A stretch of 64,000 bases of DNA, taken from Maylandia zebra. Taxonomy: Eukaryota > Chordata > Actinopteri > Cichliformes > Cichlidae. The stretch lies in the NCBI RefSeq assembly GCF_041146795.1, contig NC_135186.1:38028854-38092853 (forward strand). Reading direction: 5' to 3'. The position numbers and the translations under genes were made by a program. Under the pieces are notes generated by a model that was not told where the DNA came from, did not search any database, and saw only the letters and a program-made list of their open reading frames with translations. Of this stretch, positions 45,882-56,173 are shown in pieces (the stretch's first letter is position 1; each line of letters begins with the position of its first letter).

Positions 45882-46910
45882 GCTGCCAGGTTTCAGTTAG
45901 AAATAAGAAGTCCAGTTTTTTTGGAAAGAATAAAATCGTTCAGCAGGAACGTTTTATTAGTCATTGATCGAGCGTTGAAAAGCGCCACTCTCAGCGAAGT
46001 AGAAGACATCTCATTAACAGAAGCGGCCCGATTTAGGGGACGAAGAAACAGAGAGTTTGATCCGCGACGCTCATAAATTCCACTCACCGCGGGGATGGAA
46101 GGCCAAACAACCGGAGAGTCTGGATGAACACTCCTGAGGTAGCGCCGCCTCATAGATCCAGGCACAGCTAGTTCCCGCTTCCAGAACAGTCTGAGTTTTA
46201 CCTGGACACCTGCTCTTTTTCCTCTCCTCCTCCGTGATTTGCGTGGACCCAGAAAGGCTCCACAGATGACACCTAACGAAGATCCAGACACTGGTGTCGG
46301 CAGCGGAGGATGGAAAATACCGCAGGAGGATGAGGCATCTTGACTTAACATAAAGGATCGGATGGATGACAGCATCAGGCGATCACAGACAAGGGCAGCC
46401 AACACATTAGTGACAAAAAGCGAAAGAAGAAAGGCCGAGAAAAACAGCACAGAAACTACGGCCGGCAGCGGCAAAGCCAGACACAAGCTGTCCAAATTCA
46501 TGGGCTGCAACCTCCTGAGGACGCATTTGTAGGCCGATTACGTCACAGTGACGCAGGCTGTCCAAATTCAAAGACTCCTCTGAATGCAGCCGACAAACGC
46601 GTCCTCCTTTTCCCCGAATTTGAAGGATGGGTCGGGTGTGTCCTTCGTGGCCCGCCATATCCACCATATCGACGTTTTTGGAGACGTCTGTTACCCACCA
46701 GCTCGATAGCGAGCCGAGAGCTCGAGGGTCACTGGAGCCGCTGAGAACGCCACAACTCCGGCACATCATTTTCAGATCACCGCGGTCTTTCGCTACTCGG
46801 GTTAAACGTAATATATAAGTCACTTAGACAACCTAAAAATGTTACTGTTGGGCTTTTTTCAGTGTTTTGTTTGTTCGTGAGTAAATCGGTTTGGCTGAGA
46901 TTAAAGTTAT
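45882..46910 (-). mobile_element. LINE upstream part (5' region and start of endonuclease)
   Basis: Continues the LINE of 38,890-40,427. The frame 45,893-46,510 ends with LRVALFNARSMTNKTFLLND, the start of an apurinic endonuclease; the upstream half (VVSVLFFSAFLLSLF) is hydrophobic and of unknown role. Section 46,490-46,910 looks like the 5' noncoding region and is the reverse complement of the module at 2030-2600. Confidence 0.75.
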
Positions 46911-47044
46911 TAGATTAGATTAGATAAAACATTATTAATCCATCGGGTGGGTTCCTCCTTGGTTTTCACACAGCTGAATAAACATCAAACAGAAAACTGA
47001 TTAAACAGACGTGTGAGACGGTCGAGAGTTTACGCGGTCTGTGT
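46911..47044. other. LINE-tail-like sequence
   Basis: Begins with three TTAGA repeats, then TAAAACATTATTAATCC, which resembles the 3' tail of a minus-strand fish LINE. No coding remnant. Confidence 0.4.
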
Positions 47045-47870
47045 GGGCCTGTCGCTACCCGATCCGTACCGGAAACCTGATCGGTACCCCGCATGCACAA
47101 ATCTTACGTCACTTCCTCTCTTTGCCAACATTGCGACATTCAATATATTTGAATGACACGGTTAGCGCCCAGTTAGCTCCTAGCATTTCTCAACAGCTCT
47201 GCCTCCTTTTCGACTACCGGGACATTTAAGCAATGGACACCGCCGTATACAAACAAATTCATGCTTTTCTCCTCAACAGAGAGCGTCCCCCGACTGAACA
47301 ACAGCGCCGTAAAATAAGAAGAATGGCACCTAATTACAGAGTTAATAATGCAGATTTTGTAATATCTCACGTGTAGATTCATCAGCCAGATTAAGTGTTT
47401 ACTGACAATTGACAGTGATAGCGCACATCATCATCACTATTCCAACAATCCTCTCCTCACAGACAAGCATAAACACACTCGACTATCACTAAATCAGATT
47501 TAACACACGTTTGTAATGACGATAATTCAGTTTATAATAGGGTTTATTCGCTCGGTCAGCAGGTGGCGGTATCTTTGTACATTGGGAGTAAACTGCCATT
47601 AAACGAACAGAAGAAGAAGAAAACATTGCACATGCGCAGTAAGGATCGAGAGTCCTGATCTGTCACTATCTTTTTATTTTTCGTTTTTGTCTACATTATA
47701 TTGAAATGTTTCATTATCGGAAACATTTTAAGAGATACTTGTTATTCTTAACATCTCAACAGGTACTCTGACCCGTAACTATCGTAAAACGCTTCGACTG
47801 GAAGTAGACACCTTTGGCGCATGCGGGGTACGGATCGGGTTTCCGGTACGGATCAGGTAGTGACAGGGCC
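47045..47870 (+). mobile_element. Ginger-like DNA transposon remnant, 816 bp
   Basis: Terminal inverted repeats of about 48 bp: left TGTCGCTACCCGATCCGTAC, right the inverted GTACGGATCAGGTAGTGACA. They are flanked by a perfect GGGCC (47,045-47,049 and 47,866-47,870). TGT...ACA ends and a short duplication fit cut-and-paste elements that use a Gypsy-like integrase (Ginger group). Supporting this, a 47-codon ORF sits inside at 47,233-47,376. Confidence 0.7.
47233..47376 (+). pseudogene. integrase-type N-terminal remnant in the Ginger-like element
   Basis: 47 codons from ATG to TAG. YKQIHAFLLNRERPP and QQRRKIRRMAPNYRV resemble the segment preceding the HHCC zinc finger in Gypsy/Ginger integrases (a short helix, then an Arg-rich RRKIRR). 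The zinc finger and catalytic core are absent, so it is a truncated leftover. The assignment rests on pattern only. Confidence 0.5.
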
Positions 47871-48243
47871 GATGCAGCCCATGAATTTGGACACAGCTAC
47901 AGGCGCCATCGTACCGGAACCGGAAGATGAGGGGTTGAAGGATGGATCCTGGCCTGTGGGAGCAGACAGCTGCCAGCTAGCAAAAAAAGATTTTAAAAAA
48001 ACTATTGCACAACCAAAAGGTTTCTGGGGGGGAAACATATAAGTCCGTCTCTCTCCATGTATTCGCGTGCAAGCACGTCGCTCCCATAAATCACAGAGAG
48101 GGCAGTGGCGCACACTAATGACCTCATAACCCCTTGACTTATGTTATTATTACAGAGACACCACACCATTGTGACTGTTACAAGTTCCACAGGGTTCAGT
48201 GCTACAACAACATTTATTTTTACATTTAACTAGGTTCTGCTAA
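47866..48243. other. repeat remnant before the second duplicated block
   Basis: Starts with CAGCCCATGAATTTGGACAC, which also occurs inverted near 46,500 and in variant form near 2,580. No gene seen. It ends where homology to 26,323 begins. Confidence 0.5.
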
Positions 48244-48843
48244 GCAATATTATTATATAACGCTATATATACACTTTCATTGCTTTATCTGTCTATTAGC
48301 ACTGTGCTTATATGTAAAACCAGGCATCAGCAAGTAAAACACATTTAGTGCACTACAAATCCTTTGATGAATACGAGGCTTTAATAGTTTTACTGAAGCT
48401 CAGTGAGGTACATAAAAATCCAGCATTTTGATAATACAAAACAAACATTTTCACATTGGTACTGACCAGAAATATTCTGAAATGACTATGATATTATCAA
48501 GTTACTGCATATTACATGATGCATGTAAAGAATAAAATGTGATATTCAGATGCACATTGAACAGATCAGTACACTGAATTTTTCTAGAAAAAAGGATTCA
48601 GGTTGCTTTGAAACGAGCAACACTGCCACAAAATTCATGAAGTTTTATCTCATGTAAACAAACATGTCATTGACATATAGGTAAGTTTAAAAAACGATGA
48701 CTTGGTCGCATTTTACATGCACACTCATATATAACCTGATAAACAGTATTTCCTAGTTACAAATAAATACATTCAATATAGGCACAGCCAGCAACTAAAA
48801 GCAGGTTGTTACGGCACATTCAGCACAGCCTGGCGTCCGGCCG

Positions 48844-49925
48844 TCATTCCTTCGCGACACAGGTGCATCCGACCGCCAGATCGAACGGACAGCTGCAATA
48901 CCCATGCGTGCCTATGCTCTCGTACACCTGAATCTGTACGAAGATTGGTCTGGCCACCATGTTCTCCACACTGCAAGGCATGCATTTGGCCTCCTTGATC
49001 GTCTGTGGTTCTCGGCCTGCTTTAGAGTTGTTTCTGAAACACAGGAAAACAAAGTCCACGGATAAACGGAAGTGTTCAGGTGTGACAGTGTCAGACATTA
49101 AGATCTGCTCACGCTGGACTCAAAAGCCTGTGAATTTTAGCTCTAACACATGTGCTTGTCCCAGCACTGTGTCCAACCTTTCCTCTGCTAAAATCAATGT
49201 TGAAATCCAGTTTTTATGGCTGGGTGGCATAAAGTCTGCAGCAAGATTGGACTGACAGGGCATTACCCAGTAATCCTCCACGACTTCCTGCTCATTTGTG
49301 ACGGTAACGAGATCATAATTTACAAAATGAACATTGTGTTTTATTCAGTAAGACCTGAAACCAGCGACTGAGACCATGAAGTCATGAGGGCAGTTTAGAG
49401 TGGCCCCCACTGAAAGTGCATCCTTACACTCCTGAAGCACCAGTCGTATATATACAGCTGTGTTTGTATGATCAATGAAGCCTAAACTTTTGTTCTTTCC
49501 TGGCTTTAAGTAAGTAAACTCACTGTAGTTTCCAGGGCGCGACTGAAGAATTATGGAGGTCGGACACATGAGTGAAGTACTGCCTGTGATAGTGCTGAGC
49601 ATGGTTGCAGTTTTGAGGACAAACCGGGCTGCTGAACGCTGTCCCCATCAGTCCCAGGAAGAGCTGGAAGACAAGCACACATTTTGACACAATGACACCG
49701 ATCAGAGGCTTTGACTGATCTGTCTCCAACGTCCCTCCAAAAGAAGCTCGATGAAAACGCTTTGCTCTGTACACACACATCACACAGGTTTGTGTAGTAA
49801 TGAGCTGTGCAGTCCAAAGCTGTTTCCAGGCTGTCACTGTGAGGTGAAGCCAGAGCGTACAAAGCATCTGCACACCTGTTCTCCAGGTGACGGCTCGTAC
49901 TCACCAGAATAGCGCTGGAGTTCAT
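48844..49925 (-). CDS. interleukin-17 family cytokine, copy B
   Basis: Second copy of the cytokine, same predicted 116 aa. Coding exons: 49,905-49,925, 49,524-49,663 and 48,844-49,033, with the same splice sites as copy A. Intron 2 here is 490 bp because it lacks the 1,077-bp hAT element of copy A. The IL-17 features are the same: signal peptide, SSVAPW, AKC-x2-C, the CSC pair and the GCTCV end. Identity of the coding exons and close identity of surrounding noncoding DNA point to a recent duplication rather than an ancient paralogue pair. Confidence 0.87.
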
Positions 49926-51489
49926 GCTGAAGCTGCTGAGCTGGAATGCGTCTCCTCCTGTTCACCTGTGTAAACTCTCTGCTGGCACAGAGCTGCTGGT
50001 GTCTCCCTGTCTGAGCACACCTGTTTTATCCTGTCACTCGCTGATGAAAGCTCATTTGCATTGTGCGGGGGAGGTGGCGGAGCCGTGTCAGCGGGATGTC
50101 ATCATCGCGCGTACACATCAGTCAGCGAGTGTGTACGTGGTTGAAGTTTGTTTTGTGTCGGGGCTAAATTTAGTCTGAACCTGCTTTAAGCTTCATTGTT
50201 CCCGAGGGAAACTTTCAAGTTTCAAAGCAAAGAGAGAAAATCAAAGGTGAAAACATAACATGATATTTCAAAAGGTAAAAAGGCTGTAACAGAATTAAAC
50301 ACACATTTAATTATTTCATGTAATTGAGCTCTTTTAGATATGTTATCATATCCTGTAGTTGGCTTTTGACTTCCTGACCTGCTGATCAGTTTGAAGTTAT
50401 CCTGGATTATTGAGCACTTTCAGACTTCTTCTCTGGTTTTCAGGCTCTTATTTTGTCAAGTCAGCCTTTGGGATGATCAGTCAGAATAAATACTGACATT
50501 TATCACGGCTTAAGGGAAACGACATTTGACCTGATGCAGCTACAACTGATACGACCTGCGTTTGGTTTCATGTCCAAACTGAGCGTCAGTGTTCAAATGT
50601 CTCGTTATCCAATCATTTCCCTCAAGGTTCAAAATTCCCAGGCTCGGGACACCGTGACAGGGATTTCCTCGTCTTCTGCTACATCACCAAAGCGCAGCTT
50701 CCCTGGAATTTGACCCGGCCTGACACCCACACACCGATAGAAGTCCTGATGCAAGTGTGGGTTGGAACAAGTAGGAACAAGCCTGCTGCCTACTCTCACT
50801 GCTTTCACAACACCTGAAGCGCTCACCTAATGAAATTCCAAACAGGCAAAGCTATAAATAGAAATCTTGGAGGCCAAGCAGATACAGGCTTTGGAGCCAA
50901 GCAGCTTTGGATTCAGGAAATGTGCGTGTTCATGAACAAAGCTGCACACGCTGAGTTTCATCACTATCCCACACACCTTACAGTGAGAGCAACAGTTTTC
51001 TGTGAATGAACCTTATAGTGCAGATTAACTTGAATCCCCAGATTAACTGGGATTGTCTTTTTTCTGTTGCCTGTGCCATTTGGTTCTTTAACCGTCAGAA
51101 TTGTTGTCTGAAGACCAACAAGGAGACCCAATGGATTTACTTTGCCAAGTGGACCATCACGGCCTTGCCGTATTGGTCCATTTGATCGACCTTTGTTGTT
51201 ATTATTTATTTTATTTTCAGTTGTTACAGACGGGACAGACATGACTGAGGGACAGGAAAGGGAGAAAGAAAGATAAAGGAAAAGAAAAACAGAGCAACAT
51301 ACTAAACACAACACCATCACGTTAATCTAGCTAAGTGTAAACAGCAGTAAATACTAAATACTGAATGTTGTTGTGTAGCAAGCAGGACCGACAGCGCACA
51401 ATGTGCTTGTGTAGTAGTTTATGTCTATGAACAGTGAACACCCGTGTGCACACCTGTGTGGATCAGCGCGCTTGTATTCAAAAGGTTTC
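49926..51489. other. upstream region of il17 copy B
   Basis: Same as 29,090-30,639. It differs by loss of about 14 bases near 50,184 and gain of about 27 bases near 50,630-50,657 (TTCCCAGGCTCGGGACACCG). Confidence 0.5.
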
Positions 51490-51750
51490 CCCATGTAACG
51501 GTCTGCAAGAGGATGTAGAGAGCCATAGCCCCGTCTCCCAGGGCATGAATCAGGCACGGTCCAGGCTCCAGACATCCAGAGGCCCCAGAATACGAGGACA
51601 CAAGGAGGACCACCAGGGGGGCATCAGTGCCCCCCTCCTGGGAAGAGCTGAGGAGAGCCCCAGACGAGGGGTCACCCAGCAGCCACGGAGCAGAAGCCAG
51701 AGGGGGCTGCACTGGTGCGTCTATCGGCTCTGCCGGCAGCCAGCTGTGCC
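51490..51750. repeat. GC-rich interspersed repeat, left part (copy B)
   Basis: Counterpart of 30,640-30,898, interrupted at 51,750 by the LTR element; it resumes at 56,169. Confidence 0.45.
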
Positions 51751-52439
51751 TGTCATGGTCCTGGGCCATGTTGGCCCAGTGTTCTTAGTTTTCTTGTATG
51801 TTTGTATTTTGTTCCTTGCTTAGGCCATGTTTTCTGAGTTGCCCTGTTGTGTTGTTCCCTAAGTGTTCTCCCCTCATGGCTCTTACCCCCTGTGTGCCCC
51901 TCTGTGTATCTGTGAGCCCTCGTCTCTCCTTATGTTTTATTCCATGCTTCCCCTGCCCATTATGTCTAAGTTCTCCCCGTGCTCTCTCTTCCCCCTGTGT
52001 ACCCTCTATGTATTTATGAGCCCTCGTCCCCTTTCGTGTTTATTCCATGTCTCCCCTGCCTGTTACGTTGGGGTTCTACTCGTGCTCTCTCTCCTCCTGT
52101 ACTTCCTGTTTCACCTCTCCCGTCACTGTTCAGTTCACCCCGCCCTGTCTCGTTATGATTATCAGTGTCACCTGTGTTCCCCGTGTGTTCCCACTTCCCT
52201 CGTTAACCCTCTGTGTATTTCTGTCTGCGTCTCCCTCTGTTCAGTGTGACGTCGTCCCTCATGTTGTGTGGATCTCCCTGTGTCTCTCTGCGTATGTTAG
52301 TTTACTTTTCCCAGTTTAGTTTTGTATTTCCTATGTTCTGCCATTCCAGCATTAAAGCTGTGATTTTGAGTTCATCCCCGTGTCTGTGAGTTTTGCGTTT
52401 GGGTCCTCCTCCTGCCTGCCACACAGCCGAGCCTTGACA
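51751..52439 (+). repeat. 5' LTR of the non-autonomous element
   Basis: 689 bp. TATTT at 52,216-52,220, predicted transcript start GTGACGTCGT at 52,246-52,255 and ATTAAA at 52,351-52,356 give a compact promoter and processing signal. Confidence 0.95.
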
Positions 52440-52441
52440 GT

Positions 52442-52451
52442 ACGACGTCAC
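52442..52451 (+). promoter_or_regulatory. candidate self-priming site of the non-autonomous element
   Basis: Two bases after the LTR, ACGACGTCAC is complementary over 10 nt to GTGACGTCGT in the LTR (52,246-52,255), which lies 30 nt below a TATTT box. This mirrors the Gypsy element. Part of the match is the palindrome GACGTC, which weakens the statistics slightly. Confidence 0.7.
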
Positions 52452-52456
52452 CAGAT

Positions 52457-55400
52457 ATGGACCCAGCAGCACTCAACCCACCAGAAGAACTGCGTCTGGA
52501 CATTATCTACTCCGTGGAAAGACTCCTGCATCTGTGGCTCGAACGTGAGGGGAAGGAATTTCGCCGTGCTGTGGAAACCAAACTACAGCGTTTAATCTCT
52601 GGTCTTCCCTGGCTACTCAGTGCGCTCCACCCACTCGAACAGGATTTAATCCGCAACGAGCTCCACCTTCATCCCCCAGCTGCTACTACCCACCTGCCTG
52701 AAGGCCCGGATGTGGAGCCGCTCGGCCCGTCGGAGCCATCATCAAAAAAGAAACGGCATTCACGCCACCGACGCGCCACCCCACAGCCGGACATTCGGCC
52801 TTCTAATTCACCTGCTGTGCTACCAGAAGCTCCGTCGGCTCCCTCGCTGCTACTTCCAGCTCGGTCAGTTCCCTCGCAGCCCCTCACAGCTCCGTTAGCT
52901 CCCTCGCAGCCCTTCACAGCTCAGTTAGCTCCCTCGCAGCCACCCTCAGCTCAGTTAGCTCCCTCGCAGCCACCCTCAGCTCAGTTAGCTCCCTCGCAGC
53001 CACCCTCAGCTCAGTTAGCTCCCTCGCAGCCACCCTCAGCTCAGTTAGCTCCCTCGCAGCCACCCTCAGCTCAGTTAGCTTCCTCGCAGCCACCCTCAGT
53101 TCAGTCTCCAGTGTCCCCCTCAGTTCAGTCTCCAGTGTCCCCCTCAGTTCAGTCTCCAGTGTCCCCCTCAGTTCAGTCTCCAGTGTCCCCCTCAGTTCAG
53201 TCTCCAGTGTCCCCCTCAGTTCAGTCTCCTGTGTCCCCGCTAGCTCAGCCATTAACTCCACCACACGCTCCATTTTCACCTCTACCATCGCTTCAGTCAT
53301 CAGTCCGGTCTGCCACTCAGTCGCCCTTAGTTCCGTCATCCACACTACCACCTGTTTCCCTTCCACCCCAACCATCACTACACCCAGCCATTCAGGCTGC
53401 TACTCAGTCAGACATTCAACCCATAGCCCTGCCGTTACCATACCCTGTAGCTGAGCCACTAGCCGTCCGACCCACAGCCACTTCAGCCACTCCTTCACCC
53501 GTTACACCTCCACTACAACCATCACTGCAGTCTCCGGTGTCCCCACTGCAGTCTCCGGTGTCCCCACTGCAGTCTCCGGTGTCCCCAGTGCGGTCTCCAG
53601 TGTCCCCAGTGCGGTCTCCAGTGTCCCCAGTGCAGTCTCCAGTGTCCCCAGTGCAGCCTCCTTTAGCACAGTCACCCACTCAACCACCAGCACCACAACC
53701 GTCACTACCTCTAGTTCGTTCCCCTGTGAAGTCATTAACTCCACTACCTACTCCACTCTCACCACCACCGTTACTACAGACAGCAGCTCAGGTCCCCGTG
53801 TGTCCAGCAGCTCAGGTCCCCGTGTGTCCAGCAGCTCAGGTCCCCGTGTGTCCAGCAGCTCAGGTCCCACCTGAACCTTTGGCCCTGTTCCCCGTAGCAG
53901 TGCGGTTTTCTAGCCAGCTTAACGTTGAGCCCGGGGTCCCAATTCTCTCTGGCTCTACATCAGCTCTTGCTGGAAGCTCGGATGAGCTCATCCAGGACTC
54001 CGCGGCCCCCACGCCGCCATCTACCTCGTCCGCTGGGGGTTCCAGTGAGCCCGGCCAGCACCTCCCTGTCTCCGCTGGAGGGTCCGAGGGGCCCGTTCAG
54101 CCTCCTGTCTCCGCTGGAGGGTCCGAAGGGCCCGTTCAGCCTCCTGTCTCCGCTGGAGGGTCCGAGGGGCCCGTTCAGCCTCCTGTCTCCGCTGGAGGGT
54201 CCGAGGGGCCCGTTCAGCCTCACGCCGCATCAGCTGGAGGGCCCGAGGAGCCTGTCCAGCCGCCATCTGCGACCGCTTCTGCTACGCCTGGGCCAGCCTC
54301 TGCAACCTCGCCTGGCCCGGCCTCAGCCTCTGCAACCTCGCCTGGCCCGGCCTCAGCCTCTGCGTCCTCGCCTGGCCCGGCCTCAGCCTCTGCGTCCTCG
54401 CCTGGCCCGGCCTCAGCCTCTGCGTCCTCGCCTGGCCCGGCCTCCGAGTCTTCGTCCTCGCCTGGCCCGGCCTCCGAGTCTTCGTCCTCGCCTGGCCCGG
54501 CCTCCGAGTCTTCGTCCTCGCCTGGCCCGGCCTCCGAGTCTTCGTCCTCGCCTGGCCCGGCCTCCGAGTCTTCGTCCTCGTCTGGTCCGGCCTCCGAGTC
54601 TTCGTCCTCGTCTGGTCCAGCCTCAGAGCCTTCGTCTGCGTCTGCTGCAGCCTCCTCAGAGCCTTCGTCTGCTGCAGCCTCTTCAGCTGCTTCGTCTGGT
54701 CCAGCATCCTCATCAGCTGCTTCGTCTGGTCCAGCCTCCGCTTCCGCCTCGTCTGGTCCAGCCTCCGCTTCCGCCTCGTCTGGCCCTGCCTCGTCTGGTC
54801 CTGTGCCCACCAGGCCATGGCCAGCACGCCTGAGACTGGAGGGCCGCCGCTGCCTTCCGCGCGGTCGGCCTCCTGAACTGCTCCGTCGTCTCCTTCGCCG
54901 CCGCCGCTGCCTTCCGCGCGGTCGGCCTCCTGAACTGCTCCGTCGTCTCCTTCGCCGCCGCCGCTGCCTTCCGCGCGGTCGGCCTCCTGAACTGCTCCGT
55001 CGTCTCCTTCGCCGCCGCCGCTGCCTTCCGCGCGGTCGGCCTCCTGAACTGCTCCGTCGTCTCCTTCGCCGCCGCCGCTGCCTTCCGCGCGGTCGGCCTC
55101 CTGAACTGCTCCGTCGTCTCCTTCGCCGCCGCCGTTGCCTTGCGCGCGGCCGGCCTCCTGAACTGTTTCCGCGTCGCCGCCGTTGCCTTGCGCGCGGCCG
55201 GCCTCCTGAACTGTTTCCGCGTCGCCGCCGTTGCCTTGCGCACGGCCGGCCCCCTGAACTGTTTCCACGTCTCCGCCGTTGCCTTCCGCATGGTCGGCCC
55301 CCTGAACTGCTCTGTGTTTGGGTTGTTTTCTTGGGCTCCGGTGTTTGCTGTGCTCTTCTTTTGTTTTCTGTTCCGAGCCCTCCGTCCTGGGCCCCCGCCG

Positions 55401-55468
55401 CCCGCCCTGGGTTGTTTTCTGTTTGGTTTTGTTTTTCTGTGTTTGGGCTGTCTGGAGCCAGCCCTTGA
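52457..55468 (+). CDS. 1003-aa Pro/Ser/Ala-rich tandem-repeat protein of the LTR element
   Basis: Intact frame with its ATG (in ATGGACCCAGC) 17 nt after the 5' LTR and its TGA directly before the polypurine tract. Residues 1-75 are non-repetitive and probably helical (ELRLDIIYSVERLLHLWLER; RAVETKLQRLISGLPWLL), then a short basic patch (KKKRHSRHRR). After that come tandem modules: 10-aa QLAPSQPPSA, 8-aa VQSPVSPS, 7-aa QSPVSPL/V, 8-aa AAQVPVCP, 13-aa SAGGSEGPVQPPV, 10-aa SASSPGPASA, a 19-aa RRRCLPRGRPPELLRRLL unit and shorter Arg-rich units, ending in a hydrophobic tail. I recognise no known domain. It occupies the position of gag in the related Gypsy element and might be a highly diverged or replaced Gag; function unknown. 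Confidence 0.8.
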   Translation: MDPAALNPPEELRLDIIYSVERLLHLWLEREGKEFRRAVETKLQRLISGLPWLLSALHPLEQDLIRNELHLHPPAATTHLPEGPDVEPLGPSEPSSKKKRHSRHRRATPQPDIRPSNSPAVLPEAPSAPSLLLPARSVPSQPLTAPLAPSQPFTAQLAPSQPPSAQLAPSQPPSAQLAPSQPPSAQLAPSQPPSAQLAPSQPPSAQLASSQPPSVQSPVSPSVQSPVSPSVQSPVSPSVQSPVSPSVQSPVSPSVQSPVSPLAQPLTPPHAPFSPLPSLQSSVRSATQSPLVPSSTLPPVSLPPQPSLHPAIQAATQSDIQPIALPLPYPVAEPLAVRPTATSATPSPVTPPLQPSLQSPVSPLQSPVSPLQSPVSPVRSPVSPVRSPVSPVQSPVSPVQPPLAQSPTQPPAPQPSLPLVRSPVKSLTPLPTPLSPPPLLQTAAQVPVCPAAQVPVCPAAQVPVCPAAQVPPEPLALFPVAVRFSSQLNVEPGVPILSGSTSALAGSSDELIQDSAAPTPPSTSSAGGSSEPGQHLPVSAGGSEGPVQPPVSAGGSEGPVQPPVSAGGSEGPVQPPVSAGGSEGPVQPHAASAGGPEEPVQPPSATASATPGPASATSPGPASASATSPGPASASASSPGPASASASSPGPASASASSPGPASESSSSPGPASESSSSPGPASESSSSPGPASESSSSPGPASESSSSSGPASESSSSSGPASEPSSASAAASSEPSSAAASSAASSGPASSSAASSGPASASASSGPASASASSGPASSGPVPTRPWPARLRLEGRRCLPRGRPPELLRRLLRRRRCLPRGRPPELLRRLLRRRRCLPRGRPPELLRRLLRRRRCLPRGRPPELLRRLLRRRRCLPRGRPPELLRRLLRRRRCLARGRPPELFPRRRRCLARGRPPELFPRRRRCLAHGRPPELFPRLRRCLPHGRPPELLCVWVVFLGSGVCCALLLFSVPSPPSWAPAARPGLFSVWFCFSVFGLSGASP

Positions 55469-55479
55469 GGGGGGGGTAC
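55469..55479 (+). promoter_or_regulatory. polypurine tract of the non-autonomous element
   Basis: Eight G followed by TAC, then the LTR start TGTCA. The Gypsy element has TAG, A, seven G, TAC, TGTCA at the same place. Confidence 0.8.
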
Positions 55480-56168
55480 TGTCATGGTCCTGGGCCATGT
55501 TGGCCCAGTGTTCTTAGTTTTCTTGTATGTTTGTATTTTGTTCCTTGCTTAGGCCATGTTTTCTGAGTTGCCCTGTTGTGTTGTTCCCTAAGTGTTCTCC
55601 CCTCATGGCTCTTACCCCCTGTGTGCCCCTCTGTGTATCTGTGAGCCCTCGTCTCTCCTTATGTTTTATTCCATGCTTCCCCTGCCCATTATGTCTAAGT
55701 TCTCCCCGTGCTCTCTCTTCCCCCTGTGTACCCTCTATGTATTTATGAGCCCTCGTCCCCTTTCGTGTTTATTCCATGTCTCCCCTGCCTGTTACGTTGG
55801 GGTTCTACTCGTGCTCTCTCTCCTCCTGTACTTCCTGTTTCACCTCTCCCGTCAGTGTTCAGTTCACCCCGCCCTGTCTCGTTATGATTATCAGTGTCAC
55901 CTGTGTTCCCCGTGTGTTCCCACTTCCCTCGTTAACCCTCTGTGTATTTCTGTCTGCGTCTCCCTCTGTTCAGTGTGACGTCGTCCCTCATGTTGTGTGG
56001 ATCTCCCTGTGTCTCTCTGCGTATGTTAGTTTACTTTTCCCAGTTTAGTTTTGTATTTCCTATGTTCTGCCATTCCAGCATTAAAGCTGTGATTTTGAGT
56101 TCATCCCCGTGTCTGTGAGTTTTGCGTTTGGGTCCTCCTCCTGCCTGCCACACAGCCGAGCCTTGACA
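55480..56168 (+). repeat. 3' LTR of the non-autonomous element
   Basis: 689 bp, essentially identical to the 5' LTR. Confidence 0.95.
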
Positions 56169-56173
56169 GTGCC

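Larger units (their letters stand above)
51746..56173 (+). mobile_element. non-autonomous LTR retrotransposon with one giant repeat ORF
   Basis: 4,418 bp (51,751-56,168) with 689-bp LTRs that I read as differing at one position (52,134 against the matching base in the 3' LTR), TG...CA ends and the perfect 5-bp duplication GTGCC (51,746-51,750 and 56,169-56,173). The empty site with one GTGCC survives in copy A at 30,894-30,898. No protease, RT, RNase H or integrase is encoded on either strand. The layout (LTR, 17-nt leader, one ORF, G-run, LTR) parallels the Gypsy element at 40,428-45,876. Confidence 0.97.

Noticed and set aside
54220..55485. Long minus-strand frames (421, 328 and 261 aa) opposite the repeat ORF, and a 302-aa plus frame at 53,925-54,833
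   Set aside because: Shadows of tandem repeats with units divisible by three. They have no relation to the LTR promoter, and the sense frame fits the element boundaries exactly.
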